From the NCBI GenBank assembly GCA_019414025.1, contig DXMU01000002.1:48065-112064 (forward strand): DNA of 64,000 nt. The letters run 5' to 3'. The position numbers were made by a program, and so were the translations under genes. The notes under the pieces are model-generated. The model had not been told where the DNA came from. It ran no database searches and saw only the letters and a list, made by a program, of their open reading frames with translations. The first letter of the stretch is position 1. Every line of letters begins with the position of its first letter. The DNA is from Collinsella sp. GTDB lineage: Bacteria > Actinomycetota > Coriobacteriia > Coriobacteriales > Coriobacteriaceae. Below are positions 35,562 through 45,781 of the stretch, in pieces.

Positions 35562-35827
35562 GATTTGCCCCTGTCCGCGGCGACGTGCAGCCGCCGACGG
35601 TCGCACGACCGAGTGTTTCAAAATTGAACGATATTGCTCACCAAACACTATAGGGCAGAAAGCGCCGTCCTGCGAGTATAGGTGTTGCCCCGCATCGCCA
35701 TCCTGGCGGGGCGATAAGAGCTCTTCGGGACTTATAAACCTGCGGACAAGCCATACCCGCAAGAGCTCCTATCGCTCCACCGTGAGAATGCGCTCACCAG
35801 CAGCCAACACGCAAACTGGCTACTTCT

Positions 35828-36862
35828 CTACCAGATTCCCAGCACGTGCTGCATCCCCAAACTCATGCACGCAATGCCAATCCAACAGCAAAAGCCCAAT
35901 GCGATGGGCTTGCCGCCCTTTTTGACCAGCTCGACGATATCGGTATTAAAGCCAATAGCCGCCATGGCCATCACGATAAAGAACTTCGAAAGCTCCTTGA
36001 TGGGCGCCGTAATGGATACAGGAAGCTGAAGCACCGTGGTGATCACGCTCGCCAGCACAAAGAACAGCACAAACATGGGAAACGCGCGTTTAAGCGAGAA
36101 CGTGCTTTTAGCGTCGCCGCCGGCCTTGCGCGCCAGATGCATCTGCCAGCATGCGAGAACCAACGTGATGGGGATAATGGCCAGCGTTCTGGTGAGCTTG
36201 ACCACCGTGGCGCTCTCGAGCACATTGGCGCCGGGATGCATGCTGTCCCAAGCGCTCGCCGCAGCCGTTACCGACGAGGTGTCGTTGATGGCGGTGCCGG
36301 CAAACAGACCAAAGCCCTCGTTGGTCAAGCCGAGCATACCGCCGAGCGTCGGAAACACGAGCGCCGCGATAACGTTAAACAGGAAGATGACCGAAATGGC
36401 CTGGGCAATCTCGCGATCGTCGGCATCGATGACGGGCGCGGTCGCAGCGATGGCCGAACCGCCGCAAATCGACGAACCCACACCCACAAGCGTCGCGATC
36501 TTGCCCGGCACATTCATAACGCGGCAGAGCACGAAGGCGACAACAAGCGAGGTCGAGATTGTCGCCACGATAATCGGCAGCGACTGGGCGCCCTTGGACA
36601 GAATCTGGGACAGGTTCATGCCAAAGCCAAGCAGGACAACCGCGTACTGCAAGACTTTTTTGGACGTATAGGTGACGCCGGCGGCGAGCTGTTCGCGACG
36701 GTTCTTAGGAAAGGCAAGCGCCAGAACCATGCCGATGAGGATGGCGAATACCGGACCGCCGACCACCTCAATTTGTTTGCCGAGCAACGTCGCGGGGATA
36801 GCGATGATCAGGCAGAACAAGACGCCCTTCCGGCGCTCGCGTACGATATTCGCCAGTTGCAT
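35828..36862 (-). CDS. YeiH/UPF0324 family putative sulfate-exporter-like membrane protein
   Basis: 344 residues with about ten hydrophobic segments. Family motifs 'KKVLQYAVVLLGFGMNLSQIL', 'GVGSSICGGSAIAATAPVI' and 'GTAINDTSSVTAAA' are intact. The family (Pfam Cons_hypoth698) is often annotated as sulfate exporter, with little direct proof. Start ATG 36862 with AAGAAGGAA upstream. It is divergent from a GntR regulator at 37026, which likely controls it. Confidence 0.9.
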   Translation of the reverse strand: MQLANIVRERRKGVLFCLIIAIPATLLGKQIEVVGGPVFAILIGMVLALAFPKNRREQLAAGVTYTSKKVLQYAVVLLGFGMNLSQILSKGAQSLPIIVATISTSLVVAFVLCRVMNVPGKIATLVGVGSSICGGSAIAATAPVIDADDREIAQAISVIFLFNVIAALVFPTLGGMLGLTNEGFGLFAGTAINDTSSVTAAASAWDSMHPGANVLESATVVKLTRTLAIIPITLVLACWQMHLARKAGGDAKSTFSLKRAFPMFVLFFVLASVITTVLQLPVSITAPIKELSKFFIVMAMAAIGFNTDIVELVKKGGKPIALGFCCWIGIACMSLGMQHVLGIW

Positions 36863-37025
36863 ATGGGATTCCTTCTTTCTATTTCACGTTTGCGACGGCT
36901 TATGATACGGCAATATTGAGCGCAGCCTTGCGCAAACACAGACTAAGATGCCGCAATAGTTCTCAGGCAACAGCCGAATTACCCACCGCAGAGAGCTGAT
37001 TCGCGGCATAATTAACAACTGACAT

Positions 37026-37757
37026 ATGAGTTTGATAGAACAGTTGCGAGGCGCTATGGAAGAATCGATGCACGTCGGCGAGCAGGAAACGAGCCTACAG
37101 GACCAGTCCTACCACACCATTCGACGCAAAATCGTCTACCTGGACTACAAGCCGGGCGAAAAGCTGGGCGTCAAGCAACTTTGCGACGACCTGGATATGG
37201 GGCGCACGCCCGTGCGCGAGGCTTTGGTTCGCTTGGCGCAGGAAGGCCTGGTGCGCACCGTGCCCCAGAGCGGCACCTACGTCTCACCCATCAACCTCAC
37301 CCTTGCCGAGAGTGCCTGCTACATCCGCGAACATCTGGAAAAGCAGGTGATTGTGGAGTGCTGTGCGCGAGCCACGTCGGCCGGCATCGAGCAGCTCGAC
37401 CGCGCCATCGTGCTGCAGGAAAAGGCCATGGCCGAAGAGGATCGCATCGGCTTCTTTTTGAGCGACAACCTCATGCATCACATGATTTTTAGCATCGCAT
37501 GCCGCAGCACTGTGTGGTCGTGGCTCGAGGAGACCAATGCCGACCTGGAGCGCTTCCGCTGGCTGCGCGCCGCCACGCAGGTTCTCGACAATCAGGACAT
37601 CGTGAACGAGCACAAGCAGATTCGCCGCGCTATCGCCGGTCGCGACCCCATCGAAGCGAGCTTTTTGGTCAGCAAGCACCTGCATATGATGTTCCGTAAC
37701 CAAACCGAGGTCCTGGACCAGTTCCCCGAGTACTTCGAGACCAGCAAGCTTCGCTAA
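37026..37757 (+). CDS. GntR family regulator, FCD (FadR) subfamily
   Basis: 243 residues. The winged helix 'SYHTIRRKIVYLDYKPGEKLGVKQLCDDLDMGRTPVREALVRLAQEGLVRTVPQSGTYVS' is followed by an all-helical FCD ligand domain with metal-site-like residues (His in 'NLMHHMIF' and 'SKHLHMM'). ATG 37026 has no clear ribosome site; ATG 37056 has GAGG 5 nt before it and may be the true start (233 residues). It is divergent from the yeiH-like gene with 163 bp between them, so transporter control is likely. The effector would be a small carboxylate by family habit. Confidence 0.9.
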   Translation: MSLIEQLRGAMEESMHVGEQETSLQDQSYHTIRRKIVYLDYKPGEKLGVKQLCDDLDMGRTPVREALVRLAQEGLVRTVPQSGTYVSPINLTLAESACYIREHLEKQVIVECCARATSAGIEQLDRAIVLQEKAMAEEDRIGFFLSDNLMHHMIFSIACRSTVWSWLEETNADLERFRWLRAATQVLDNQDIVNEHKQIRRAIAGRDPIEASFLVSKHLHMMFRNQTEVLDQFPEYFETSKLR

Positions 37758-37806
37758 CCTGCCAAAAAGGGACAGGTTTATTTTGGCAGGTTTTATCTGG
37801 GCAAAT
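37756..37806. repeat. dispersed 50-bp repeat, copy A
   Basis: AACCTGCCAAAAAGGGACAG followed by GTTTATTTTGGCAGGTTTTA and TCTGGGCAAAT. Arms AACCTGCCAAAA / TTTTGGCAGGTT pair as a 12-bp stem. It begins at the stop codon of the GntR gene. Copies recur at 40161 (inverted), 43439 and 45576. Confidence 0.85.
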
Positions 37807-37808
37807 GC

Positions 37809-37848
37809 AGAAAAGGCCCGGCTCCGTCTTGATCAGGAGCCGGGCCTT
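37809..37848 (-). terminator. terminator of glmS
   Basis: AAGGCCCGGCTCC / GGAGCCGGGCCTT, 13-bp perfect stem. On the minus strand it is followed by TTTT. Confidence 0.9.
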
Positions 37849-37873
37849 GGTCGTTAGGACGGCGGAATATTAG

Positions 37874-39721
<1,848 letters not shown>

Positions 39722-39874
39722 AGGATAAATCCCTTCGTTCGCGTGACTGCAAGACGTCCACGCACAGGGGGCGCTGAGACGTATAACGTTCGAGTATTGT
39801 ACTCACGCAAGCGCAAGCTGATATACTAGAAGTGGTATCTCAACTTAGATACCACCCGATGCACACATGCCCAG

Positions 39875-39927
39875 CCGGTCCAAACCACCACGAAGGGGAC
39901 AGGCACCTTTGTGGTGGTTTGGACCGG
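39875..39927. repeat. GGGACAG-type hairpin element E (glmS-lacI cluster)
   Basis: Perfect 17-bp arms CCGGTCCAAACCACCAC (39875-39891) and GTGGTGGTTTGGACCGG (39911-39927) around GAAGGGGACAGGCACCTTT. Its core recurs inverted at 40112-40148. The space 39722-40261 holds this cluster and no gene. Confidence 0.85.
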
Positions 39928-39952
39928 GGCGGCGGCCTATCCCGGCGAGAGA

Positions 39953-40088
39953 TCTCGATCTGTAACATCTGGGCCGCAATAAGCCGGCTTAGTGTTACAG
40001 ATCGAGACATTACGGTTCGGCTCCTGCACTATGTCTCGATCTGTAACAGGTGAAGGCGATTTTGCCGTCCAGATGTTACAGATCGAGA
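39953..40088. repeat. double hairpin with four TCTCGATCTGTAACA copies
   Basis: The 15-mer TCTCGATCTGTAACA occurs at 39953 (+), 39993 (-), 40034 (+) and 40074 (-). This forms two hairpins of the same geometry (starts 40 bp apart) in tandem, with different loops. Confidence 0.9.
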
Positions 40089-40111
40089 CAATTGAAGGCC
40101 CGGGCAGCTCA

Positions 40112-40148
40112 AGCCACCACAAAGGTGCCTGTCCCCTTTGTGGTGGTT
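40112..40148. repeat. GGGACAG-type hairpin element F
   Basis: GCCACCACAAAGGTGCCTGT continuing CCCCTTTGTGGTGGTT. It is an inverted relative of element E, with arms CCACCACAAAGG / CCTTTGTGGTGG. Confidence 0.8.
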
Positions 40149-40160
40149 GCGCCGGCAACG

Positions 40161-40213
40161 GCGTTTCCCCAGATAAACCTGCCAAAATAAACCTGTCCCT
40201 TTTTGGTAGGTTT
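40161..40213. repeat. dispersed 50-bp repeat, copy B (inverted)
   Basis: In reverse complement it reads CCTACCAAAAAGGGACAGGT, then TTATTTTGGCAGGTTTATCT and GGGGAAACGCC, matching copies A, C and D. It ends about 50 bp before the lacI-type gene. Confidence 0.85.
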
Positions 40214-40261
40214 GGGATGCTACAATCTGGCTTGTACTTGAAACGCATCAAAGGGGCCGCT

Positions 40262-41395
40262 ATGGCAAAGGTAAAAATCAGCGACGTCGCGCGCGAGGCC
40301 GGGGTTTCGCTGGGCACGGTTTCCAACGCGCTCAACCACCCCGAAAAGCTGCGCCCCGAGACCCTCAAGCTCATCAACGAGACCATCAATCGCCTTGGCT
40401 ACCTGCCCAACCAAAGCGCTCGTCAGCTCGCGGGCGGCGCCACCAAGTCTTTTGGCCTGGTGCTCCCCCGTCTCGATCACGGCTTTTCGCTCCAAATCGC
40501 CAGCGGCGCCCACAACGAGGCCCGCAAGCACGGCTACGATCTGCTCATCGCCAATGCCGATAACGACGATATTCTCGAGGATCATTACCTGCGCTATTTT
40601 ATGGGCACGCAGATGTCCGGCGTCATGGTTCAGCCCATGGCATCCCCCGACTGGCACCCGGCCATGACTAAAATGCCCGTGCCGATCGTCCATCTGGACG
40701 TCCATTGTTCAGAACCCGGTTACTACGTGGCCGCCGACAACGAGGCACAGGGGCGCATTATCGCCGAGCTCGCCATCGCCCGCGGCGCACGCCATATCGC
40801 TGTTGTGGGTCGAGCAGCATTTATGCAACTCACCCTGCGCGTCCTTGGCATTCATAAAGCGCTCGCTCTACACCCCGATATCAAGATCGAAGTCATCGAC
40901 GCCGGCGAATGGAATACCGCAGCCGACGGCTACAGTATCGGTGCCCAGATTGCCGAGCGCCCTGCTGGCGAGCGCCCCGATTTTGTCATCGGCCTGACCG
41001 ACGTATTGGCCTCGGGCGTTATCTCGGCGCTGACCGACAAAGGCATTTCCGTCCCCGGCCAGATTCTTGTTGCCGGCTGCGATGGCAACCCACTTGCCTG
41101 GAGCGGATCGGTCCCCCTCACCACGGTAGCACCACCGGGCTACGAGATCGGCCGCAAGGGCGTGCAGCTGCTCATGGAACAAATCGAGGATAAACCTGCC
41201 GCCAAGACCAAACGAGTCCGCATCGGCTCCGCCGCGCGCACCGTCACCACGGTCACGGCCACCGAGGACATTAATCGTCAGGAGCTCGTGCGCCCCTTCT
41301 TGCTCGAGCGTGTGAGCACCCAAAAGGCCGAGCAGCACCCGACGGGCCAACCCATGGTCCCGACAACCGACATCAACCTGGGCGCCTACTTGTAA
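40262..41395 (+). CDS. LacI family transcriptional regulator
   Basis: 377 residues from ATG 40262 (AAAGGGG 7 nt upstream); the frame extends back through the repeat cluster to 39992, which is not coding. N-terminal LacI helix-turn-helix and hinge: 'KISDVAREAGVSLGTVSNALNHPEKLRPET' and 'INRLGYLPNQSARQLAGG'. The periplasmic-binding-protein-like sensor domain follows (about 62-330). A C-terminal extension of about 45 residues after 'TTVAPPGYEIGRKGVQLLME' is unusual in length. The ligand is likely a sugar; no sugar operon adjoins, so the target is unknown. Confidence 0.92.
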   Translation: MAKVKISDVAREAGVSLGTVSNALNHPEKLRPETLKLINETINRLGYLPNQSARQLAGGATKSFGLVLPRLDHGFSLQIASGAHNEARKHGYDLLIANADNDDILEDHYLRYFMGTQMSGVMVQPMASPDWHPAMTKMPVPIVHLDVHCSEPGYYVAADNEAQGRIIAELAIARGARHIAVVGRAAFMQLTLRVLGIHKALALHPDIKIEVIDAGEWNTAADGYSIGAQIAERPAGERPDFVIGLTDVLASGVISALTDKGISVPGQILVAGCDGNPLAWSGSVPLTTVAPPGYEIGRKGVQLLMEQIEDKPAAKTKRVRIGSAARTVTTVTATEDINRQELVRPFLLERVSTQKAEQHPTGQPMVPTTDINLGAYL

Positions 41396-41396
41396 C

Positions 41397-41438
41397 AAAA
41401 AACGCCGCAACGGAAACAGGCCCGCTGCGGCGTTTTTT
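41397..41438 (+). terminator. terminator of the LacI-type gene
   Basis: AAAAAACGCCGCA / TGCGGCGTTTTTT perfect stem with a 16-nt loop, immediately after the stop codon. Confidence 0.92.
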
Positions 41439-41525
41439 ACTGGCCCCATGCGCCCTCCCCGTTTAGCCGGACCTGCAGCTACGGATATTTATGGAATGTA
41501 ATCCAGATTTCGTGAGCTTCTTAGC

Positions 41526-41549
41526 AAAAATGGATTCAATTCCATTTTT
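41526..41549. terminator. bidirectional terminator-like hairpin
   Basis: AAAAATGGA / TCCATTTTT perfect stem with a 6-nt loop, with T-runs on both strands. It sits just past the gene remnant on the minus strand. Confidence 0.55.
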
Positions 41550-41550
41550 T

Positions 41551-41700
41551 AGAACAATGCCTCCGCGCGGTCACCGTTAACGGCAAACGACCTCGACAGG
41601 CACCTTAAGATCTTTGCGACCTTGAGGATCGTGTCGGTCTGGTTGCCCAGGCAGGCAGCCATGTTGCGGGTTGGGCCGTCACCGTCCTGCGGAATCGGGT
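41551..41700 (-). pseudogene. possible gene remnant (3' end only)
   Basis: One minus frame reads 'PIPQDGDGPTRNMAACLG', then 'NQTDTILKVAKILRCLSRSF' and 'AVNGDRAEALF' to a TAA at 41551-41553. It has the look of the C-terminus of a real protein and is followed at once by a hairpin. It has no start: a stop lies about 35 codons upstream. The parent gene is not recognised. The remainder of 41439-41728 shows nothing else. Confidence 0.3.
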
Positions 41701-41728
41701 GCGGGGCATGGCGACTCACGTGCGAACG

Positions 41729-42379
41729 CTAACGCACGGCCTTGACCGCGGCCGTCAGATCGAACAGCGTATCGAGCACAGCCTCGCAGCCGTCCACCAC
41801 GTCCTGCGACAGCGGCACGATGTCGGGAACGGCAAAGACGTGGCAGCCGGCCGTGATGCCCGAGACGCAACCGTTGCGGGAATCCTCGACCACGGCGCAC
41901 TCCTCGGGAGCAAAGCCCGCGCGCTCGCAGGCGAGCAGGTACATCTCGGGATCGGGCTTGCCGTGTACGACGTCCTCGCCGCAGGTCACCGTCTCAAACT
42001 TGTCAAAGAGGCCGACTATCTTAAGGTTGCGCTCGGCGGTAACGTGGCGCGACGACGTCGCAAGGCCCACGTGATAGCCCGCAGCCAGCAGCTCGTCGAG
42101 GCACTCGGCGGCGCCGTCCTTAAGCTCCAGGTCGGTCTTAACCATCTCGTCACGGATCTCCTTGTGGCGATGATAGATCGCCTCAGCGGTTTCCCTGCTG
42201 CCGTAATGCGCCTCAAGAATGTCCATGACATCGGGCAGCGTGCGACCGATAAACTGATGGATCAGCGCATCATCAATCGCGAATCCCAGCTCGGCCGCGC
42301 CCGCCTTCCACGCCTTGATACCCAAACGCTCGGTGTCGACCAGCGTTCCGTCCATGTCAAAAATAACAGCCTTGATCAT
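41729..42379 (-). CDS. HAD-superfamily phosphatase (beta-phosphoglucomutase-like)
   Basis: 216 residues from ATG 42379 (GGGGA upstream). All four HAD motifs are visible: FDMDGTLVD (nucleophile Asp), 'ATSSRH' (Ser/Thr), Lys in 'HGKPDPEMY', and the acidic pair in 'VVEDSRNG'. The helical cap lies between residues 15 and 85. This subclass hydrolyses or mutates sugar phosphates; the precise substrate is not predictable. Longer starts up to 42460 are unlikely since they add residues before the invariant N-terminal strand. Confidence 0.9.
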   Translation of the reverse strand: MIKAVIFDMDGTLVDTERLGIKAWKAGAAELGFAIDDALIHQFIGRTLPDVMDILEAHYGSRETAEAIYHRHKEIRDEMVKTDLELKDGAAECLDELLAAGYHVGLATSSRHVTAERNLKIVGLFDKFETVTCGEDVVHGKPDPEMYLLACERAGFAPEECAVVEDSRNGCVSGITAGCHVFAVPDIVPLSQDVVDGCEAVLDTLFDLTAAVKAVR

Positions 42380-42546
42380 ATCGGTCCCCTCACCGGATTG
42401 CGTTACTGTCACTCTACCGCACTTTACAAACTTGTATATAACGTATATAGCATATTGCACTTTCGTTACATAGATAGAAGTCTTATGACAAGCGACTCGG
42501 TAGGATTATAGTTTTCGACCGAGTACATATTGGTAAGGATCAATTC

Positions 42547-43425
42547 ATGTTTTTAGACACTACCGCGCCCGCAGAGGGGCTTCAGGACAAACTCGCAGCG
42601 CTCGAGCAGCTGCTTTTGGCATACGGACGCGTCGCCATCGGCTTTTCCGGTGGCGTCGACAGCAGCTTTTTGGCCGCGGTCTGCGCCCGCATCATGCCCG
42701 CCAGCACGCTTCTCGTTCACCTCACCACGCCGCTCATCGGCACGCCCGAGCAGGCTTCGTTTGAGCGGGCGGTTGACGGGCAGGCCGATGAGGGGCCGCA
42801 TTTTAAGCTCCCCGTGCTCAATCTTTCGGTGGATCAGCTGCAGCTCCCCCAAGTAGCCTGCAACGATGCTGATCGCTGCTACCACTGCAAGCACGCCGGC
42901 TTTACCGCCATCGTCAACCACGCCAAGTCGCTCGGCTTTCCCACCGTCATCGACGGCAGCAATGCAAGCGATCGCGGTGACTACCGCCCCGGCATGCGTG
43001 CCGCCCAGGAGCTCGGCGTGCGCTCGCCGCTTATGGAGGTCGGCTTTACCAAGGACGAGGAGCGCGAGCTGCTACGCGCCTGGGGCTATCCCGTCTGGAA
43101 CCTGCCGGCAGGAGCCTGCCTGGCCACGCGAGTCCCCACGGGCGAGAAGCTCACGCGCGAGAAGGTCGATGTAATCCGCACCTGTGAGGACTACCTGCAC
43201 GACCTTGGCCTGGACCAGGTCCGCGCACGCCTCGTCGGCGGCTGCATGCATATCGAGGCCGAGCCGGCAGACGTTGCCAAGATTGCCGCCCTCGGTGGCG
43301 CCGCGGTCAACGACGAGGGCAAGACCCCACTGCCCGCCGCTATCGAATCTGCCCTGCGAAACCTAGGCTGCGGCCATATCTCCCCCGAGGTCACCCCCTA
43401 CATCCACGGCAACATGAACCTTTAA
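42547..43425 (+). CDS. larE: LarE-like ATP-dependent sacrificial sulfur transferase
   Basis: 292 residues with PP-loop 'FSGGVDSSFLAAV' (about 33-45). 'NDADRCYHCKHAGF' and 'LPAGACLATRVPTGEKLT' follow; the Cys of the latter is the one sacrificed for sulfur in LarE enzymes. LarE makes the nickel-pincer cofactor of lactate racemase with LarB and LarC, neither of which is in this window, so a related sulfur-insertion role is possible. AAGGA lies 7-8 nt before ATG 42547. It is followed directly by dispersed repeat copy C. Confidence 0.88.
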   Translation: MFLDTTAPAEGLQDKLAALEQLLLAYGRVAIGFSGGVDSSFLAAVCARIMPASTLLVHLTTPLIGTPEQASFERAVDGQADEGPHFKLPVLNLSVDQLQLPQVACNDADRCYHCKHAGFTAIVNHAKSLGFPTVIDGSNASDRGDYRPGMRAAQELGVRSPLMEVGFTKDEERELLRAWGYPVWNLPAGACLATRVPTGEKLTREKVDVIRTCEDYLHDLGLDQVRARLVGGCMHIEAEPADVAKIAALGGAAVNDEGKTPLPAAIESALRNLGCGHISPEVTPYIHGNMNL

Positions 43426-43438
43426 GTTACGCCGTTTA

Positions 43439-43488
43439 ACCTACCAAAAAAGGACAGGTTTATTTTGGCAGGTTTTATCTGGGGAAAT
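43439..43488. repeat. dispersed 50-bp repeat, copy C
   Basis: ACCTACCAAAAAAGGACAGG, then TTTATTTTGGCAGGTTTTAT and CTGGGGAAAT. The GGGACAG core here is AGGACAG. It sits 13 bp after the larE-like stop. Confidence 0.85.
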
Positions 43489-43558
43489 ATCGCAGGGCAA
43501 CTGCCTCTCTAGCATCCATCTATCTTTGAGAGACACTAGAGAGGCGACTCAGCCACAT

Positions 43559-45259
43559 CTACCTCTTCCGATAGCGGCGGTTGCGGCTCGTCGATGAACC
43601 CATTACTTCAATGAGTCCTTTATCCGCCATTTTTGGCAGATGGTAACGGACGGACGAAATCTTGACCCCCGATGCAACCGCTATTTCTCGCGCCGTCATA
43701 TCCATTCCGGCGCTGAGAGCCTCCAGGATCCTATCCGCCGTCGAAGCTGACGATTCTCTGCTCATATCGATAATTTCAAACGTGTCTTTGCCACACTTTG
43801 ACAGGACATGTTTATCGACAAGGTCCCCGCAGATCAGGCGAATGTCATCCGAATCCCACTTCAAAGCCTCTCGTATTTTTTGAACATCGCATACGCACCC
43901 ATGCTCCCGCATAAACATGAGCAATGTTTCCTCGCGATGCGTCAGTTCGGTGTCCACATGGCCCTGAATCCACATGCGGTTTTCAGCAAGCTCCGCCCCG
44001 TGCCGGGAAAGCAGCACCGTAAACGAATCGGCCTTAACGATAAATTTCGGCCTGCCAAGCGAACGAGACTCCATCTCGCGAATCATAGCCGGGATGCCAG
44101 ATCCCTGACTTTCCGCAACAGCCCCCTCAGCATGCTCTAACGGCGTCGCCCCCATCAGACTCATGAGCTTTGGGTTTCGGCAGCGCGATTCCCCGTCCGC
44201 AAGATTGTCCACCGTCTTTCCGCCCCAAAGCCCGCCGGGGTTTTTGATCTCTATTCTGTCTGGGTAGATATCGACGCTCACGGCCTGCCCCACAAACATG
44301 GGCGAATACTCTCGATGGATGCAGGCATTCGCCAAGGCCTCGCGCAAAACCTCCTGGGGTACTTCCCAATCTTCCCTTCTACCAGCGCCTCGCACTATCG
44401 CCGCTTTGCGCAAGTTTCGTCCGATCGCAGCGAGGGCATCTTCGATGCAGGCCGGAATCGGGCCATCGCACAACTGGCGGTCAATAAACCGGGGTTGCCC
44501 AGGAGCAGATTTTTCCACATCGGAATGAACGGCAACATCGATCATCAGCTTGGGATAGAACTGCTGGGGGTAAATTCCCGCCGACAGAAGCCCCGCGAGC
44601 TTCACAGCCCCATCCTTTGTAGTGATATTGAGTCTGGCCAGCTGCTTTTCCAGCGTATCGGCCCCGCGCAAAACGCGCGGGGTCTGCAGCCGACGATTTG
44701 CGATAATGGACCGCACGACATCTGGATCCAAATCCTCGACTGTTGCCTCCGAAACCACCGTACCGTCTGCATCACTCGGAAGCAGCGCACTCTGTAGCTC
44801 ATATAGCTCAGCGGGCGACATCTTGATATCTTTATCATCCACGCGCTTGTAGCTACCGTTCTGCACGCCGCGCGCGCCGATATAGCATGGCTTCGCTTTG
44901 AGCTCAAGTTCAAAGATGCGCACCAGAAGTACCTGGAACCCGTCGACCTCGCCTCGATCAAGCTCATAGCGCGGCGCATGGGCCACTACCGCCGCTGAGC
45001 CCCCGTCTCCGATACCCGAAACAAACTGATCGCGCACCCTGTCGATAGCAAAGCTGGCAGAAGGAACAAATCCTTCGGCTTCGTTCAGGCCCATAATAAT
45101 GAGCCCGCCGGCAGTGTTCGCAAAAGCGCTCACTGTCTCCCATACGTCTGCACTCAATTTATTCGTGCAGGCTTTAACTTCTACCGATGCGTCATCGGTC
45201 CCCCGTCTGCGAAGGCGCTCAACGATAAGGCCAAGAGGTTCATCCGGCAGCATTGGCAT
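43559..45259 (-). CDS. AlbA_2 / ATPase-domain regulator with C-terminal winged helices
   Basis: 566 residues. The N-terminal Schlafen AlbA_2 domain (about 12-125) carries 'SVEVKACTNKLSADVWETVSAFANTAGGLIIMGLNE'. A GHKL-like ATP-binding region (HATPase_c_4 type, about 285-430) includes 'REALANACIHREYSPMF', 'DRIEIKNPGGLWGG' and 'ESQGSGIPAMIREM', matching the N, G1 and G2 boxes of that family. The last 130 residues look like two winged helices ('MTAREIAVASGVKISSVRYHLPKMADKGLIEV'). Its promoter region is packed with AGAGAGA half-sites, one reaching to 4 bp from ATG 45259, so autorepression is likely. Such proteins are common in accessory and defence-related DNA; the precise function is unknown. 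Confidence 0.85.
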   Translation of the reverse strand: MPMLPDEPLGLIVERLRRRGTDDASVEVKACTNKLSADVWETVSAFANTAGGLIIMGLNEAEGFVPSASFAIDRVRDQFVSGIGDGGSAAVVAHAPRYELDRGEVDGFQVLLVRIFELELKAKPCYIGARGVQNGSYKRVDDKDIKMSPAELYELQSALLPSDADGTVVSEATVEDLDPDVVRSIIANRRLQTPRVLRGADTLEKQLARLNITTKDGAVKLAGLLSAGIYPQQFYPKLMIDVAVHSDVEKSAPGQPRFIDRQLCDGPIPACIEDALAAIGRNLRKAAIVRGAGRREDWEVPQEVLREALANACIHREYSPMFVGQAVSVDIYPDRIEIKNPGGLWGGKTVDNLADGESRCRNPKLMSLMGATPLEHAEGAVAESQGSGIPAMIREMESRSLGRPKFIVKADSFTVLLSRHGAELAENRMWIQGHVDTELTHREETLLMFMREHGCVCDVQKIREALKWDSDDIRLICGDLVDKHVLSKCGKDTFEIIDMSRESSASTADRILEALSAGMDMTAREIAVASGVKISSVRYHLPKMADKGLIEVMGSSTSRNRRYRKR

Positions 45260-45262
45260 TCC

Positions 45263-45440
45263 ATCTCTCTAAAACAATAGATTTATCACTAAAGTTTAGT
45301 ATATCTCTCTAACTTTAGAGAGATAAGTACCTTGTTTTAGAGAGATATAGCGAATTCGCTGCTAGATTATCTAAGGTCATCTCTCTAACCGACTTTCTCT
45401 TTAGAGAAACATTTAGAGAGACAAGAGCAATCTCTCTAAC
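45263..45440. promoter_or_regulatory. array of TCTCTCTAA / TTAGAGAGA operator half-sites
   Basis: Half-sites are seen at about 45263, 45304, 45314, 45336, 45379, 45412 and 45430, with a further TTTCTCT/AGAGAAA palindrome at 45394-45409. The strongest is TATCTCTCTAAC-TTTAGAGAGATA at 45302-45325. All lie within 180 bp ahead of the AlbA_2-type gene; no gene lies in 45260-45781. Confidence 0.75.
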
Positions 45441-45483
45441 CAAGGGTTCCGCTCTTTAAAGCGTACGCATCCCAACCGTACCC

Positions 45484-45554
45484 TAAGTTGCGGTGGAATA
45501 GTTCCTGTTTTGCGGCCCCTCGGGCCCAAACAGGAACTATTCCACCGCAACTTA
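45484..45554. repeat. perfect 27-bp inverted repeat with nested GC loop
   Basis: 45484-45510 (TAAGTTGCGGTGGAATAGTT...) and 45528-45554 are exact reverse complements. The 17-nt loop contains its own GGCCC-CTC-GGGCC hairpin. Confidence 0.9.
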
Positions 45555-45575
45555 GTTTGGCGGGCATGGACCGCC

Positions 45576-45628
45576 GACCTGCCAATTAGGGACAGGTTTA
45601 TTTTGGCAGGTTTTATCTGGGGAAACGC
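45576..45628. repeat. dispersed 50-bp repeat, copy D
   Basis: GACCTGCCAATTAGGGACAG, then GTTTATTTTGGCAGGTTTTA and TCTGGGGAAACGCC; 22 bp after the 27-bp inverted repeat. It shares the GGGGAAACGCC end with copy B. Confidence 0.85.
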
Positions 45629-45781
45629 CGATAGCCCCCGCACAGCCCAACGACCGCAGCTCCATGCGAGGCAAATGAAACAGTAGCGTTTATCCAGACT
45701 CTTGAATATTTGTTCGCCAAAACGGGCTGCAGTGTCTCCTGCTAGACTGGTAAATCCGCAACCGACTATCCAGGAGCCTCA

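Noticed and set aside
39722..39870. glmS ribozyme
   Set aside because: The leader lacks the conserved ribozyme core; the space is filled by repeats on the far side of the promoter.
39953..40088. CRISPR-like array from four 15-mers
   Set aside because: Copies alternate in orientation and form hairpins; spacing and orientation do not fit CRISPR.
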